DNA of 64,000 nt. It comes from Trichoderma breve. Taxonomy: Eukaryota > Ascomycota > Sordariomycetes > Hypocreales > Hypocreaceae. The stretch lies in NCBI RefSeq assembly GCF_028502605.1, contig NC_079232.1, positions 4,898,001 through 4,962,000 of the forward strand. The letters run 5' to 3'. Positions within the stretch are counted from its first letter, which is position 1. The number at the start of each line of letters is the position of its first letter. This document shows, one piece after another, positions 30,705 through 40,686 of the stretch. A model generated the notes under the pieces. The model was not told the DNA's origin, did not search any database, and saw nothing but the letters and a program-made list of their open reading frames with translations. The translations under genes and the position numbers were made by a program.

Positions 30705-31860
30705 TTAAGCTGCCTGCTTCGTCAGAGCTTCGCTAATACGCCAGAGTTTTTCTGCCTGTGCGGGATCAACAGCCCCAGGCAATAAGCCCTCTTTTGTCAA
30801 GACTCCGTCGGCCAAGTAGTAGCCATCCTTGTCTGGTAAAATATGTCAGTATTTGATTAGGCTGCACGAGTGAAGTTGAGGTGTGAGAATGCTTAAATAA
30901 GCTGGGTGACTTACTGGATAGTCGAGAGTCGAAAGCGGCGATGATTCCGGTTGAGGATCCCTCAGCTAGGGTCTTGGCCTTAATCGCCGAGTTCAGGTTA
31001 CCGTTGTCATCGATCCAGCCTGTGGCAAATTAGAATTGTGGCAAATAAAAAAGATGGATAATGAAGGGTATGTGAGAAACATACCGAGTGCCTTGAAGTC
31101 TTCCACCGGAACGCTTCGCGTCAGGCCTGTGGTAACAATAACACCAGGATCAACGCTGAAGGAACGCAATCCCCGCTGGCCAAAGTGCCGGACCAAGCCG
31201 ACTGACATTAGAACATCGCATGCCTTGGAATTGCTATACGCCGTCCACTTCTCATAGTCTTTGCCGTTGTTGTATGACAGGTCGTCCAAGAAGGACAGAT
31301 TGGCACGGGATTGAGCTTCGCTTGAATAGGTCACAACGACGCCGTGCTCCGAGGCGAGCAGCTTCTCGATCAATAAGTTGATGAAGAGAAAGTGGCCAAG
31401 GTGGTTCACAGCAAATTGCATCTCAATGTCGTCCTTGGACTTCTCAAATGACGGCACAGCCATGACGCCGGCGGTACAGATCATGGCATCAAGAACTGTA
31501 ACAGAGCTGTTTACCTCGGCGGCAGCCTTGCGGGTGGCCTCCAACGAGGAAAGATCAAGCACGATGGGCTGCACGACAGTGCCTTGAGGGATATCTAGGG
31601 ATTTGATCACATCTTGCAGCTTGTCCGCCGCTCGACTGGCGATAAGAAGTTTGGCCGGCTTCTGAGCCAGGATGGCTCGAGCTGTGTCGGAGCCTAGAGA
31701 ATTCGGACTGACACCGGTAACAAGAACTAAATGCTCGAAATTAGCAAAGCAGATGCTGAAGAAGAAAGGGTAAAAACGACTGACTGGTCTTTCCGGTAAT
31801 GGCATCCTTGAGAGCCGCGGCGGCCTCGTCAGATGTTGTGTGGAATCCAAACTCTGCCAT
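30705..31860 (-). CDS. Short-chain dehydrogenase/reductase (retinol-dehydrogenase/WW-oxidoreductase-like)
   Basis: Four exons on the minus strand: 31860-31785, 31726-31085, 31019-30915 and 30832-30705; introns 58, 65 and 82 bp; 316 aa. ATG 31860 gives MAEFGFHTTSDEAAAALKDA; the upstream continuation is not used because the first exon ends at a clear donor. The Rossmann motif is ILVTGVSPNSLGSDTA (about 26-41), with Asp in VLDLSSLEAT (about 82-91), CTAGVM (the usual NNAG position), NHLGHF, a TYSSE serine near 160, and the catalytic pair Y189-x3-K193 (YSNSK). SVDPGVIVTTGL is the usual PG motif after the active site. It is NAD(P)(H)-dependent; the substrate is unknown. The gene lies between a caleosin and a bZIP factor, all on the minus strand. 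Confidence 0.9.
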
Positions 31861-32118
31861 GTTAATTGTAATTGGTGTTCGATAGATATTGATTGAGACT
31901 GTTGCTGTTTGCAATTTTTTAGTATCCCACCTGGAAGGGCTTTTTTATATCTAAATCCACGTCCATACGCTGTAGCCAAACGTGATGACGCTATCACCAG
32001 CGCGAGCGTAAGCAACATCACCAAAACACCAACAGCGAAATCTTCAGTCCGATAATTCCGCATTAATAATTCAGATGTATATACTCATTCTGCTTTCGAG
32101 TAAAATAATCATCATTTC

Positions 32119-33609
32119 TTAGTCCCGCATAGATATGTACTCTCCCCGTTGTGCCGCCCACCACCGTGAGCTATGGTACAGTTCACCATCTTGTCCACCA
32201 ATAAGCCATTTCCATTTCCGCAAAAACCACTCTTTGGCTTCCCAGCTGTGGCTATCCCACGGCGTGCCATAATCCATACCATTCTGACCGGCGGATCCCC
32301 AGCACACAAGCCCATCATGCAACATTAGATCCAGACAGAGATCATCCTCGTCCAACAAAGGAGGATCCGCCGCCAGAGCGGCCAAGGCACGCCGTCGGAG
32401 GGTGGGAAATGGCAATGCGTCGATATAGGGATGATGTGATATAGTGTACTGAGACGAAATTGGGCGCAGACTAAAAGGAATATTTTCATCTTCTGTCACT
32501 GTAGGAGTGTTGGCCTCTTCAGCTGCCCTGTTCACGCAGAAGGGAGATAGACTGCGCTCGTCAAGAAAAAGGCCAAAGTCAAAGCCAAGAGAGCTAAAAT
32601 TCGTAAATAGAGCTGCAAAATAAGAGAATCTCGCGATGCGAAGTGCATTGCGATAGGGCGAGTAAGATGTCGCGGGCGATATGGCGAATCTCAACTCCGA
32701 CAGCTGTGATTCTGTCTTCTCCGGGTCACTGCCTTCGAAAAGTTGGACTTCAATGTTGTTTGAGCTCGTCTCGTCCAGTAGTAGAGATGATATCATATCT
32801 ACGAAACTGAAATCGCCGTCTTTGGCCAGCTGGGCGAGGAGACGTCGCGTAGACTGGGGAAGAGATTGAAACCACTTGCGGATGAGCTGTGGCTTTCTGA
32901 TAAGCGCTTTACCACTAGGCCGATGAATGTGTATGTCTTTGCGAGTAAGTGATCTTGAGGCCGAATACATAGATGCTGATGTATTGATAGAGAGGAGAGA
33001 GGATGATGAAGTCGCAGTAGCAGTATTAGCGGACAACCCAGCCGTAGTTGATGTTGGTGCATCCAGTGTGGCCATGCTCGACAACTCTCTTGTATCAGTA
33101 TCATGGAGCAAATCAGAGAAGCTTTCTGTTGGATTGGTCTCTGGGGCTGTTGGCTGGCCCTCATTGGAAGTGATCTGAGGTAAAGTCATCATCTCAATAT
33201 TGAGTGAACTGGATGCTGGGTCATCTAGCCAGACGCTGGTATTGTAGTCCCAAGTGTTCAGGCTGTAAGACTGCGATGAATCAATAGCAGTTGATGTAGC
33301 ATGTGTCTGCAAAGATGGCGAGTCTTCTATTCGCAGGGGATCCGCAGTTACTGGAGGCGTCACTGCAGTCCTGTTGGGAACTGACCCAGGTTTATAACCG
33401 GGCTCCAAGGCGGCAACTTTGGCTTCTAGCTCCTTTAATTTATCTCGTTTTCGTTGGCGATATGCCCTCTGAGCTCTGCAATTTTGCATGCGCCGTTCAG
33501 CTGAGATTGGCTTGTTTGGACGCTGCCTTGATTTTCTTTGCGCTGGTACTTTTCTAACGTTGGATTCATCGCCAACCAGCTGCGGAACCGTGTCGCTTGG
33601 GCTTGACAT
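32119..33609 (-). CDS. bZIP transcription factor with C-terminal DUF3425
   Basis: Intron-free, 496 aa, ATG 33609 (MSSPSDTVPQLVGDESNVRK). Basic region and zipper lie at about 28-70: QRKSRQRPNKPISAERRMQN, then NCRAQRAYRQRKRDKLKELE and AKVAALE, with the N-x2-A-Q-x-A-[YF]-R core of fungal AP-1-like bZIPs. The zipper is short (about three heptads). Residues about 80-240 are Ser/Thr/Pro-rich and presumably activating. The C-terminal DUF3425 domain (about 300-496) shows SQYTISHHPYIDALPFPTLR, LCLDLMLHDGLVCWG and SSRWWAAQRGE. It should act in the nucleus as a DNA-binding regulator. Targets are unknown; the neighbouring dehydrogenase and caleosin on the same strand are candidates by proximity only. Confidence 0.92.
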   Translation of the reverse strand: MSSPSDTVPQLVGDESNVRKVPAQRKSRQRPNKPISAERRMQNCRAQRAYRQRKRDKLKELEAKVAALEPGYKPGSVPNRTAVTPPVTADPLRIEDSPSLQTHATSTAIDSSQSYSLNTWDYNTSVWLDDPASSSLNIEMMTLPQITSNEGQPTAPETNPTESFSDLLHDTDTRELSSMATLDAPTSTTAGLSANTATATSSSSLLSINTSASMYSASRSLTRKDIHIHRPSGKALIRKPQLIRKWFQSLPQSTRRLLAQLAKDGDFSFVDMISSLLLDETSSNNIEVQLFEGSDPEKTESQLSELRFAISPATSYSPYRNALRIARFSYFAALFTNFSSLGFDFGLFLDERSLSPFCVNRAAEEANTPTVTEDENIPFSLRPISSQYTISHHPYIDALPFPTLRRRALAALAADPPLLDEDDLCLDLMLHDGLVCWGSAGQNGMDYGTPWDSHSWEAKEWFLRKWKWLIGGQDGELYHSSRWWAAQRGEYISMRD

Positions 33610-34614
33610 GCTGGCCTCGATGCTTTACTCTTCTGCCACGCTTACTGTGTAGGTTTTATGCGTCAATGGTAGCCAAAGCTTGATACGTTTGTAGTTGACT
33701 GTTGATTACGCTTCATTCAAATGCCGATGAATACGTTGCTAGTATGAAGGTCAGGTAGTTATTGAAAGTTGGCATAGGGGATTCTCTTTAGATCCGAACA
33801 TTAACGTCGAATGCTTACGAGAAGACGTCAAGGTGCTTACGGTTCGGGAATCGCCAGGAGTCAGCGTAGCTTTAGGTACTGTGGCGCTAATCATAGCGCA
33901 AGATTCCACTGAAATGACTTAAATATACTTGAGGGTACTCGGTGTGGCCCCCGGAGTTAAGCATAAGAGCGTAGCCTACCTCGTTCAACGGCACTTATAG
34001 TATTTGGCATGCATGTAATGTCAATTTGTAGGCGACAAAATGCAAGAGCGCAATTTGTGATATTATTCAGATAAATTCGGTTATCTATGCCAACATTTGT
34101 TGTTTTTTTGGTCGTCCAAATACGAGATCATTAAACAGCGTATATTTTTTGCAAGCTGAAGAGGATGTCCATGACACACATGCGTCTAAATCACCCATGC
34201 CGACATCAAATCGTTACCATCATAGAACACAGCTATCATACGATGGCTGTTTAAAAGATAAAGGTAGGTTTCATTAGGCTTCGAACAGTATACTTTAAAG
34301 TACCATGATTTTCTCTTTTCTAATGCTGGTACAAAGATCAATCTGCATTGAGACGACAGCATGTCCAATTTCTCCCCATACTATCCCGTATTGCATGACC
34401 CCCACGATCAAGCAAAATCATTTTTTATCAAGCGACACCATCTCTCTGTAGATTGAGCTATTCCATTTGTTCAATTGGCAATATGGCATTAACCAATAAC
34501 AAGGCTAGGATGGGTACAGATATGGTACCTAGCTAGTAGCAGGTATGTAGTGTGTAGCCCACTCGTGATACTACAGAGGCAGCGGCCTCGAGTACAGGTA
34601 GCATACGCCAAACT
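33610..34614. other. Intergenic region, 1.0 kb
   Basis: bZIP promoter on the left and the 3' end of an unknown gene on the right. AT-rich around 34020-34460. No gene is supported. Confidence 0.5.
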
Positions 34615-35525
34615 TCATGGATCCAAAGTTAGCAAAAGTTTTTCAAGTCCAGTAATATCATCTATCCAACGACTCACACGAAAATCGGCGACCATGCTGG
34701 TAAACTGGGATACGGGTAGGATAAGGTAGGTTTCCGTCTTAGAGATGGGCAAGCGCGCAGTTTCGACCCTTTCAAGCTTCTTGACACCGCGAGAATCGAA
34801 CGTGGCTCGAACAAACCGCCGTTCGCATCCCACATCATTCTGAACGATATGATATTGGCCGCGTGCCCAGAAACGTACCTCCCCGAGAGGGCAAATACTA
34901 GGGACCCTAGGAGCAGAATTCATCTCGGTGGCAAGCTGCAGAACAGAGCAAAACCTCGCAACGTCAGAAGAGGTAGGGATAAGGTCCCAAATGTCTCTCG
35001 TCAAATTGAAAGGCAGTATCTCACCCCCAAGAAGTTCGAAGACGATATTGAGCTGCTGGTACGCGATCGGGTCGTGGAGATTGTTGAAGCAAACGTTGTT
35101 CCTTAGAGGATACATTCTTCTCGCAGCCACCCACAGTCGCGCGTATTTGTCCTCGGCATAACAATATTTGTTAAAAAGATGGAAGCAATCTGCGTGAAAC
35201 GTCGCACTCCCAACCATGTTCGTGGAACATTTGTGGCAACCCACATCTTTGCAAAATACAGCATTCGTTCCCGGTTTAACAAGCTCGCCTTTATTAAATA
35301 AGGGAATTTTGTGTATTGCGCCTTCAAATGTCTGGAAAAGACGGAATTGGACTGGGATTAGTTGTCAGCGTGCCATCGTTCTCCCCTACCACATTGCGAG
35401 GACCCCTCTTTCTTCATACCTGCAACGAGAGTATCTTTCGTTCCTACAGGCCTATAGCAGGCACCGCAGTGAGGGTAGACTCGGAGGTGAGGCTTTAAAC
35501 CCGTAGAATGGGAACCTTGAGACAT
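34615..35525 (-). CDS. Fungal protein of unknown function with Cys/His cluster
   Basis: Two exons on the minus strand, 35525-35420 and 35351-34615 (68-bp intron, GTATGA...CTAATCCCAG), giving 280 aa. I chose the acceptor that keeps phase (VA|VQFRLFQTFEG). I do not recognise a named domain. A Cys/His array in the first 90 residues, HCGACY (C20, C23), FCKDVGCHKC (C69, C74, C77) and FHADCFHLF, could bind zinc. AEDKYARLWVAARRMYPLR then resembles a block found in many hypothetical filamentous-fungal proteins. The C-terminal half contains GEVRFWARGQYHIVQNDVG and VKKLERVE. No TM segment or signal peptide is visible. Confidence 0.7.
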
Positions 35526-37463
35526 GGTTGGTAGCTTATAGCAGTTTTTTTCTGGGGCGATAGATCTGAGCCTTGACGTGGCAGTAATGATGGCAATGTC
35601 GGTTTTATTTTGGAGAGTGCTCTCGAAGAAAGATGTTGAATCATTACGAAGTCTGATAGCTGAGATCTTGGATGGCCTACCACATAGAGATGCTACCACG
35701 TGTAATGAACTACAATATACTCGTACTTTGTAAACTCTGATGAGCTGGGTGGCTGGGTACGATGTCTGCATGTAAATTTCTCAATTCCGCTCTGGCTGGC
35801 CTTCCGGCCACAATTGTATACATGGCATTGGGGTATTTCCATGTATTCTCTTGCTTGGAGAAACTCTGCTGAATCGTGGTGCATGGCGTTGGCCTTGGGG
35901 AAGCATTGTCTCTTACACATAGGTGCGCATCGGCGTCTACATATATGTACCTATACATATTTGCAGTGTCGGGATAAAAAAGTTTGATCTGACAAAATCG
36001 TGCCAGTCATTAGAAGATGACTACATGTAGGCTAGGTAGCTCCCGAAGCTTAAAGCAACGGGATTCAAGGTACATGGCTGCTTCTCTAAGCCTCTGTTGC
36101 TCCCTTAGGATCTTCTAGTTATCCCGGCTCTATACACGTATCGATAGAATGGCTGACCGAAGATGTACGTTTGTGATGGTTCCTGACGGATAAGTGGAGA
36201 ATAGAAACCCGGCGATGGATATCGATCATTTTACGGGCCATCTCAGGTTTGGCGGAGATTGGCTCAAGATTTGGTGGAGATTTACTTGTCGATTGGTGGA
36301 CCGAGCAAGTCCTGCGTCACATGCGAAAAAGGATATGGATAGGTCAAGTCTCTCAATCTCTCTCTCTCCATCTGTAGATACTTATCCTGAGGCGTCGTTA
36401 TAATTCCCTCGTTCAGCCACCTGCGGAGTATCGCACAAATATTCGGCCAAAGAAGAAGGGATATGCTCTCCAGCTAAAAGATTAATATTCTTGATTCGCG
36501 CTATTCATACGCAACGGCCAAAGTTGCCTTTCATCATGGATCCTTCTGCTTATGGTTTTAGCGGAGCAGTGGTGTGCGGCTTTGGCCAGTCGATTTGGTA
36601 GCCAATCAGTATCACTTCTGTATGAGTGCAGGACGGACTCCGGAGCAAATATTTCGTCGGCCATTCCGGGCAAAGCGGACAATACAGTACCTAGTAGCTA
36701 CAGTATGACGGACGATGCACGTCGATGGATACACGTACTTTGCAGCGACCACAGCCTCACACATCATAGACTGGAGGAATAGTAGCAGTGAAGAGAAGAT
36801 AGAAACCGTGTGCGCTGTTTATCACCATTCATCATTACCAAGGCGCATATACTCAATGGTTTGTTAGAGGCCGGTCAGAGCCTCTCTGGCTTACTTGTCC
36901 ATTGATATCATGTGCTGCGAAACCGTGGCCTTTTACAGGGACCTTCTGCAGGTCACCCGCCACTGAGCTCAACAAAACTGCCCCCTAAATCGCGGACCCC
37001 TAAAAACCAACACTAATAGGGACTTGCACATGTGCTCTCAATCCATGACCGCTTGACCTGGACTTTTCTTCTTTGTTCATCACTTCTCTCTCTTACATAC
37101 TCGTACTTGGCACATTCATAATAAAACAAACGCCAATTCCCTCTTTATCTCTCATTGTCGTCATCGCCATCGTCACTGTCAGCCTCTTGCATCGCATCAC
37201 TTCGCTATCGCATTCGCTGTATTATCGCGTGCGCCACCCCCCATCTGCACCGTCTTCTCGGAATCCGGATACGCCAAACCCCGAGCCAGGTGCATCTAAA
37301 CTCCGTCCGTCCCTCCGCCAGCCAGCCCAAATCCGGCCCTGCGACACGAACGAATTGCGTGGCCAGAGTCGAGAACTCGACATTTGTTTGGTCATACGGG
37401 TGCCTGGTGCCTTTTTTTCTTACATTATAAGCTGCGCTCCGCCCAAAAGCTCGCTCTTAGGCA
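35526..37463. other. Intergenic region, 1.9 kb
   Basis: Divergent region between the unknown gene and the hydrolase gene. A CT-rich tract (TCTCTCTCTCTCC) occurs near 36355-36370, and C/T-rich leader DNA occurs at 37070-37300. No gene is supported. Confidence 0.5.
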
Positions 37464-39063
37464 ATGCTCAAGACGCAGACCGTTACAGCGATTCTGCACC
37501 GATCGCGGCTCAACTTCAACATCACCACCTCTTCATCCTCTCTCCCCGCCACAGCATCCAAAATGTCCACCACCGAAAATGCGATCCGGGCTCACCCGCC
37601 GCCGGACGCACCTGAAGAGCTGCGGCAACAGCGGCCTCAGCAGCAGCCGTCAGGCGCATACTTTCCTCTGGGATACAAGGAAGCTGCCTATCAATGGGTA
37701 TGTAGTAGATCTTGAGTTGCTAATTCGCCTCGTTCATGTCTGTGTAGACTTATGCTAACCAAGATCTCATATCTAGTGGTCGAGCGTCACGCCATCCATG
37801 GCCGAGCGCAACGTGCTCAAGCACATTCCCTTTCTCAAAGAGGCCACCACCAGCATGGGCAGCCTCTCTACCCCCGACACGGCCGATTCTTTCGGCACCA
37901 GAATATGGAGGCGGTCTCTGGTCCAGCTCTCCGGCAAGAACCGCGCTCTCAACGAATTCTCCGTTGAGCGTGTTGGTGAGGAGGCCGAAGAGACGCTGGT
38001 CATGGTCCACGGCTACGGTGCTGGCCTGGGCTTCTTCTACAAGAACTTCGAGCCCATCTCCCGCATCCCCGGCCTGAAGCTGTACGCCCTCGACATGCTG
38101 GGCATGGGCAACTCGTCCAGGCCGCCGTTCAAGATCCACGCCAAGGACAAGGAGGGCAAGGTTATCGAGGCGGAGAACTTTTTCATCGACGCCCTGGAGG
38201 AGTGGCGTAAGGCAAGGAAGATTGAGCGCTTTACCCTGCTGGGTCACTCCCTGGGTGGTTACTTGGCCGTCTCCTATGCCCTCAAGTATCCGGGACACTT
38301 GAAGAAGCTCATTCTTGCTTCTCCTGTCGGTATCCCAGAAGACCCGTATGCCGTCAACGCCGCTCTCCCCGAACCCGGCGAATCCACGATGCAGAACGAG
38401 TTTACCGTAGACCAGCAAACCACGACCACCACCAAGAACGGTGCCGCCGTTCCGCCCAAACGCCCTTATCCCAGCTGGCTTGTCTGGCTCTGGGACGCCA
38501 ACGTATCGCCTTTCAGCATTGTGCGAATGGCTGGCCCTCTTGGTCCACGATTCGTATCTGGCTGGACTTCCCGACGATTCAACCACCTCCCCGCTGAGGA
38601 AGCCCAAACCCTGCACGACTACTCGTTTTCCATCTTCAAGCAGAAGGGCAGCGGTGAATATGCCTTGGCATATATTCTAGCACCAGGGGCGTTCGCTCGC
38701 CGACCAGTCATCAACCGCATCCAGAATGTTGGCCGACAGCCCATCACCGGACCAGACGGCCAGACTGTTGCCAAGGAGACCGGCATCCCCATCGTCTTCA
38801 TGTACGGAGAGAATGACTGGATGGATGTTGCCGGAGGTCTTGCTGCCGAGGAGAAGCTGAAGCAGCTCAAGGCCAACATTATGCGCACCGGCACAGAAGA
38901 GGAGAAGCGCAACGAGAACGGAAGCTGCAAGGTTGTCATTATCCCCAAGGCCGGCCACCACCTATACCTTGACAATGCCGAATTCTTCAACAACATTATG
39001 AGGAAGGAGATGGAAGATGTTAAAGCGACGGAGAAGCGCAAGCAAGCAGCGGCGTCATCATAG
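37464..39063 (+). CDS. Alpha/beta hydrolase of the Cld1/CGI-58 family (probable mitochondrial cardiolipin deacylase)
   Basis: Two exons, 37464-37697 and 37777-39063 (79-bp intron), giving 506 aa. ATG 37464 gives MLKTQTVTAILHRSRLNFNI, a basic, Ser/Thr-rich N-terminus like a mitochondrial presequence. The fold is clear: oxyanion loop MVHGYGAGLGFF (about 154-165), nucleophile elbow GHSLGGYLA with Ser near 236, acid in YGENDWMD, and histidine in AGHHLYLDN, which also makes the H-x4-D motif of CGI-58/Ict1/Cld1 proteins. Yeast Cld1 removes an acyl chain from cardiolipin before remodelling. The other fungal paralogue type is an acyl-CoA:lysophosphatidate acyltransferase (Ict1); the presequence favours Cld1. 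The intron lies just before the conserved WWSSVTPSMAERNVL block. Confidence 0.85.
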
Positions 39064-39478
39064 ACATTTCTGGTTTCGACTATTTCTTGATTCTTTCAAA
39101 GGGCATTTATACATTGGCATAAAGCGAGGTGCTTTTTTTTTCTTCTCTTTTGCTTTTTTTTTTCCTTTTTACAGGATACACGGCGTTGAAGATGATGGAA
39201 ATGGACTAATATGGGTAAAGACATTATGGCATGAGGTTGATATATGTATGTGGGGGTGTATGTATACTTTTTGGTGTTGGGGAAGGGGAATAACAAAGCG
39301 GCTTTACACAAATATGCGTTCATAGAACTTAATAGATGGCTAGCAGCCAGTTTACAAGAGAATCAAGACCATTAACATATCACACTTTATTGTACACCAA
39401 ACTGCAATTGTGCTCAATATAATTCATTTGGATATTTTCTCATTGCTTCATGACATATTCCGCATCCTATGCCGACTC
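39064..39478. other. Convergent intergenic region
   Basis: 3' UTR sequence with poly-T tracts near 39130-39170. No gene is seen. Confidence 0.5.
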
Positions 39479-39931
39479 TTACTCCACCGTCACCTCAACC
39501 TTGGTCTTGTCTACCCCATCGCATCAGCACTGGATTGATTCATCTCAAGCATCAAGATATATGTACTCACAGAAAGCAACGTGATCCCTCAAATCAACAG
39601 CGCCCGCCAAAGGCTCCTTATAATACCACGCCGCATTCTCATGCTTTGCACCTACAAAAGTCACACTCCATCAGCAAACTCACTCACAACAAAAAGCTCT
39701 ATATAGGTAGAAATATAACTCACTGCCAACATCAATGCTGTAATAGCTCGCATCTCCCTTCCACGGACACCAGGTCGTCAAGTCCGTACCCTGGAAATAC
39801 TCCTTCTTGACGCTCTCCGGAGGAAAATACACGTTGCCTTCCGTCTCGCGCCACTCCGTGGCCTCGGCGACGACGGTGCCGTTGATGCGCGCCGTGGCGT
39901 GGCCGGTTCGCGGGACTACGGGCTTGCCCAT
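39479..39931 (-). CDS. DUF427-domain small protein
   Basis: Three exons on the minus strand, 39931-39724, 39651-39571 and 39510-39479 (introns 72 and 60 bp), giving 106 aa. The whole protein is one DUF427 domain: ARINGTVVAEATEWRETEG, YFPPESVKKEYF, CPWKGDASYYSIDVG, then ENAAWYYKEP and the end VAFYKTKVEVTVE. Members are small beta-rich proteins in bacteria and fungi without a firmly assigned reaction. No signal peptide is seen. The last coding exon is only 32 nt. Confidence 0.9.
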
Positions 39932-40686
39932 TTTGCGGAAGAGAGGTCGGAGGAACGAAATGATGAATGTGATTTTCTGACGAAAAGAATACAGGTAATT
40001 AATTTACCTGCTTGGTTGGTAGGTTGATGAGTTTTAGTATAGAATTGGTGTTTAGGGGTTTATTCGAATGTTGTACGTTGGGAATACTTGCAAGATATAT
40101 ATATCAGAACAGACTGAACTGCCGGCATGTGGCTGAGACAAGAGCTAAAATGAGAGATCCAATTGATTTCTAATGCTGCAACATATCCATTGATTCAACT
40201 TGCCTTCCATCTCGTCAGCTGCGGGGTCAAGCTGCCGTTTCGTCATCGCGCCAACAAGTGCTGAAATAGATTCCAAATCAAATCATCCAGGACCCCTGAT
40301 TCCAACTGTCATCATACAGATAGTCGTCTTTTCAATATCCTCATGTGGCAAGACATGTTCACGGAAAAAGCCGTATTTGAGATATATCAATTCATATTAA
40401 TGCGTATCAATTCAACTTCGTATGTCTACATATTAAATCATGAAGAGCACTCTACGCAAAGAGTCTTTCGCTATGCAACCTCCGACAGACCGGCCGTGGG
40501 AAGCCTTCTTTAGTTCTCTTATTCGGTCTCATCAAACGCCATGAAACATGCAATCCTTTCATCCCCCTCCCCCTTTTTTGTCCTTTTTTTCTTTTTTCCT
40601 TCTTTTTGCAGGTAGCCAAAATAATCATGTCAAGAGTACAAAACGCCACGCTATTAGAGTCATTGTTCTAAACACCACTCTTTCCA
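39932..40686. other. Intergenic region, 0.75 kb
   Basis: Promoter of the DUF427 gene and 3' UTR of the Csc1-type gene, with T-rich tracts at 40570-40610. No gene is supported. Confidence 0.5.
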
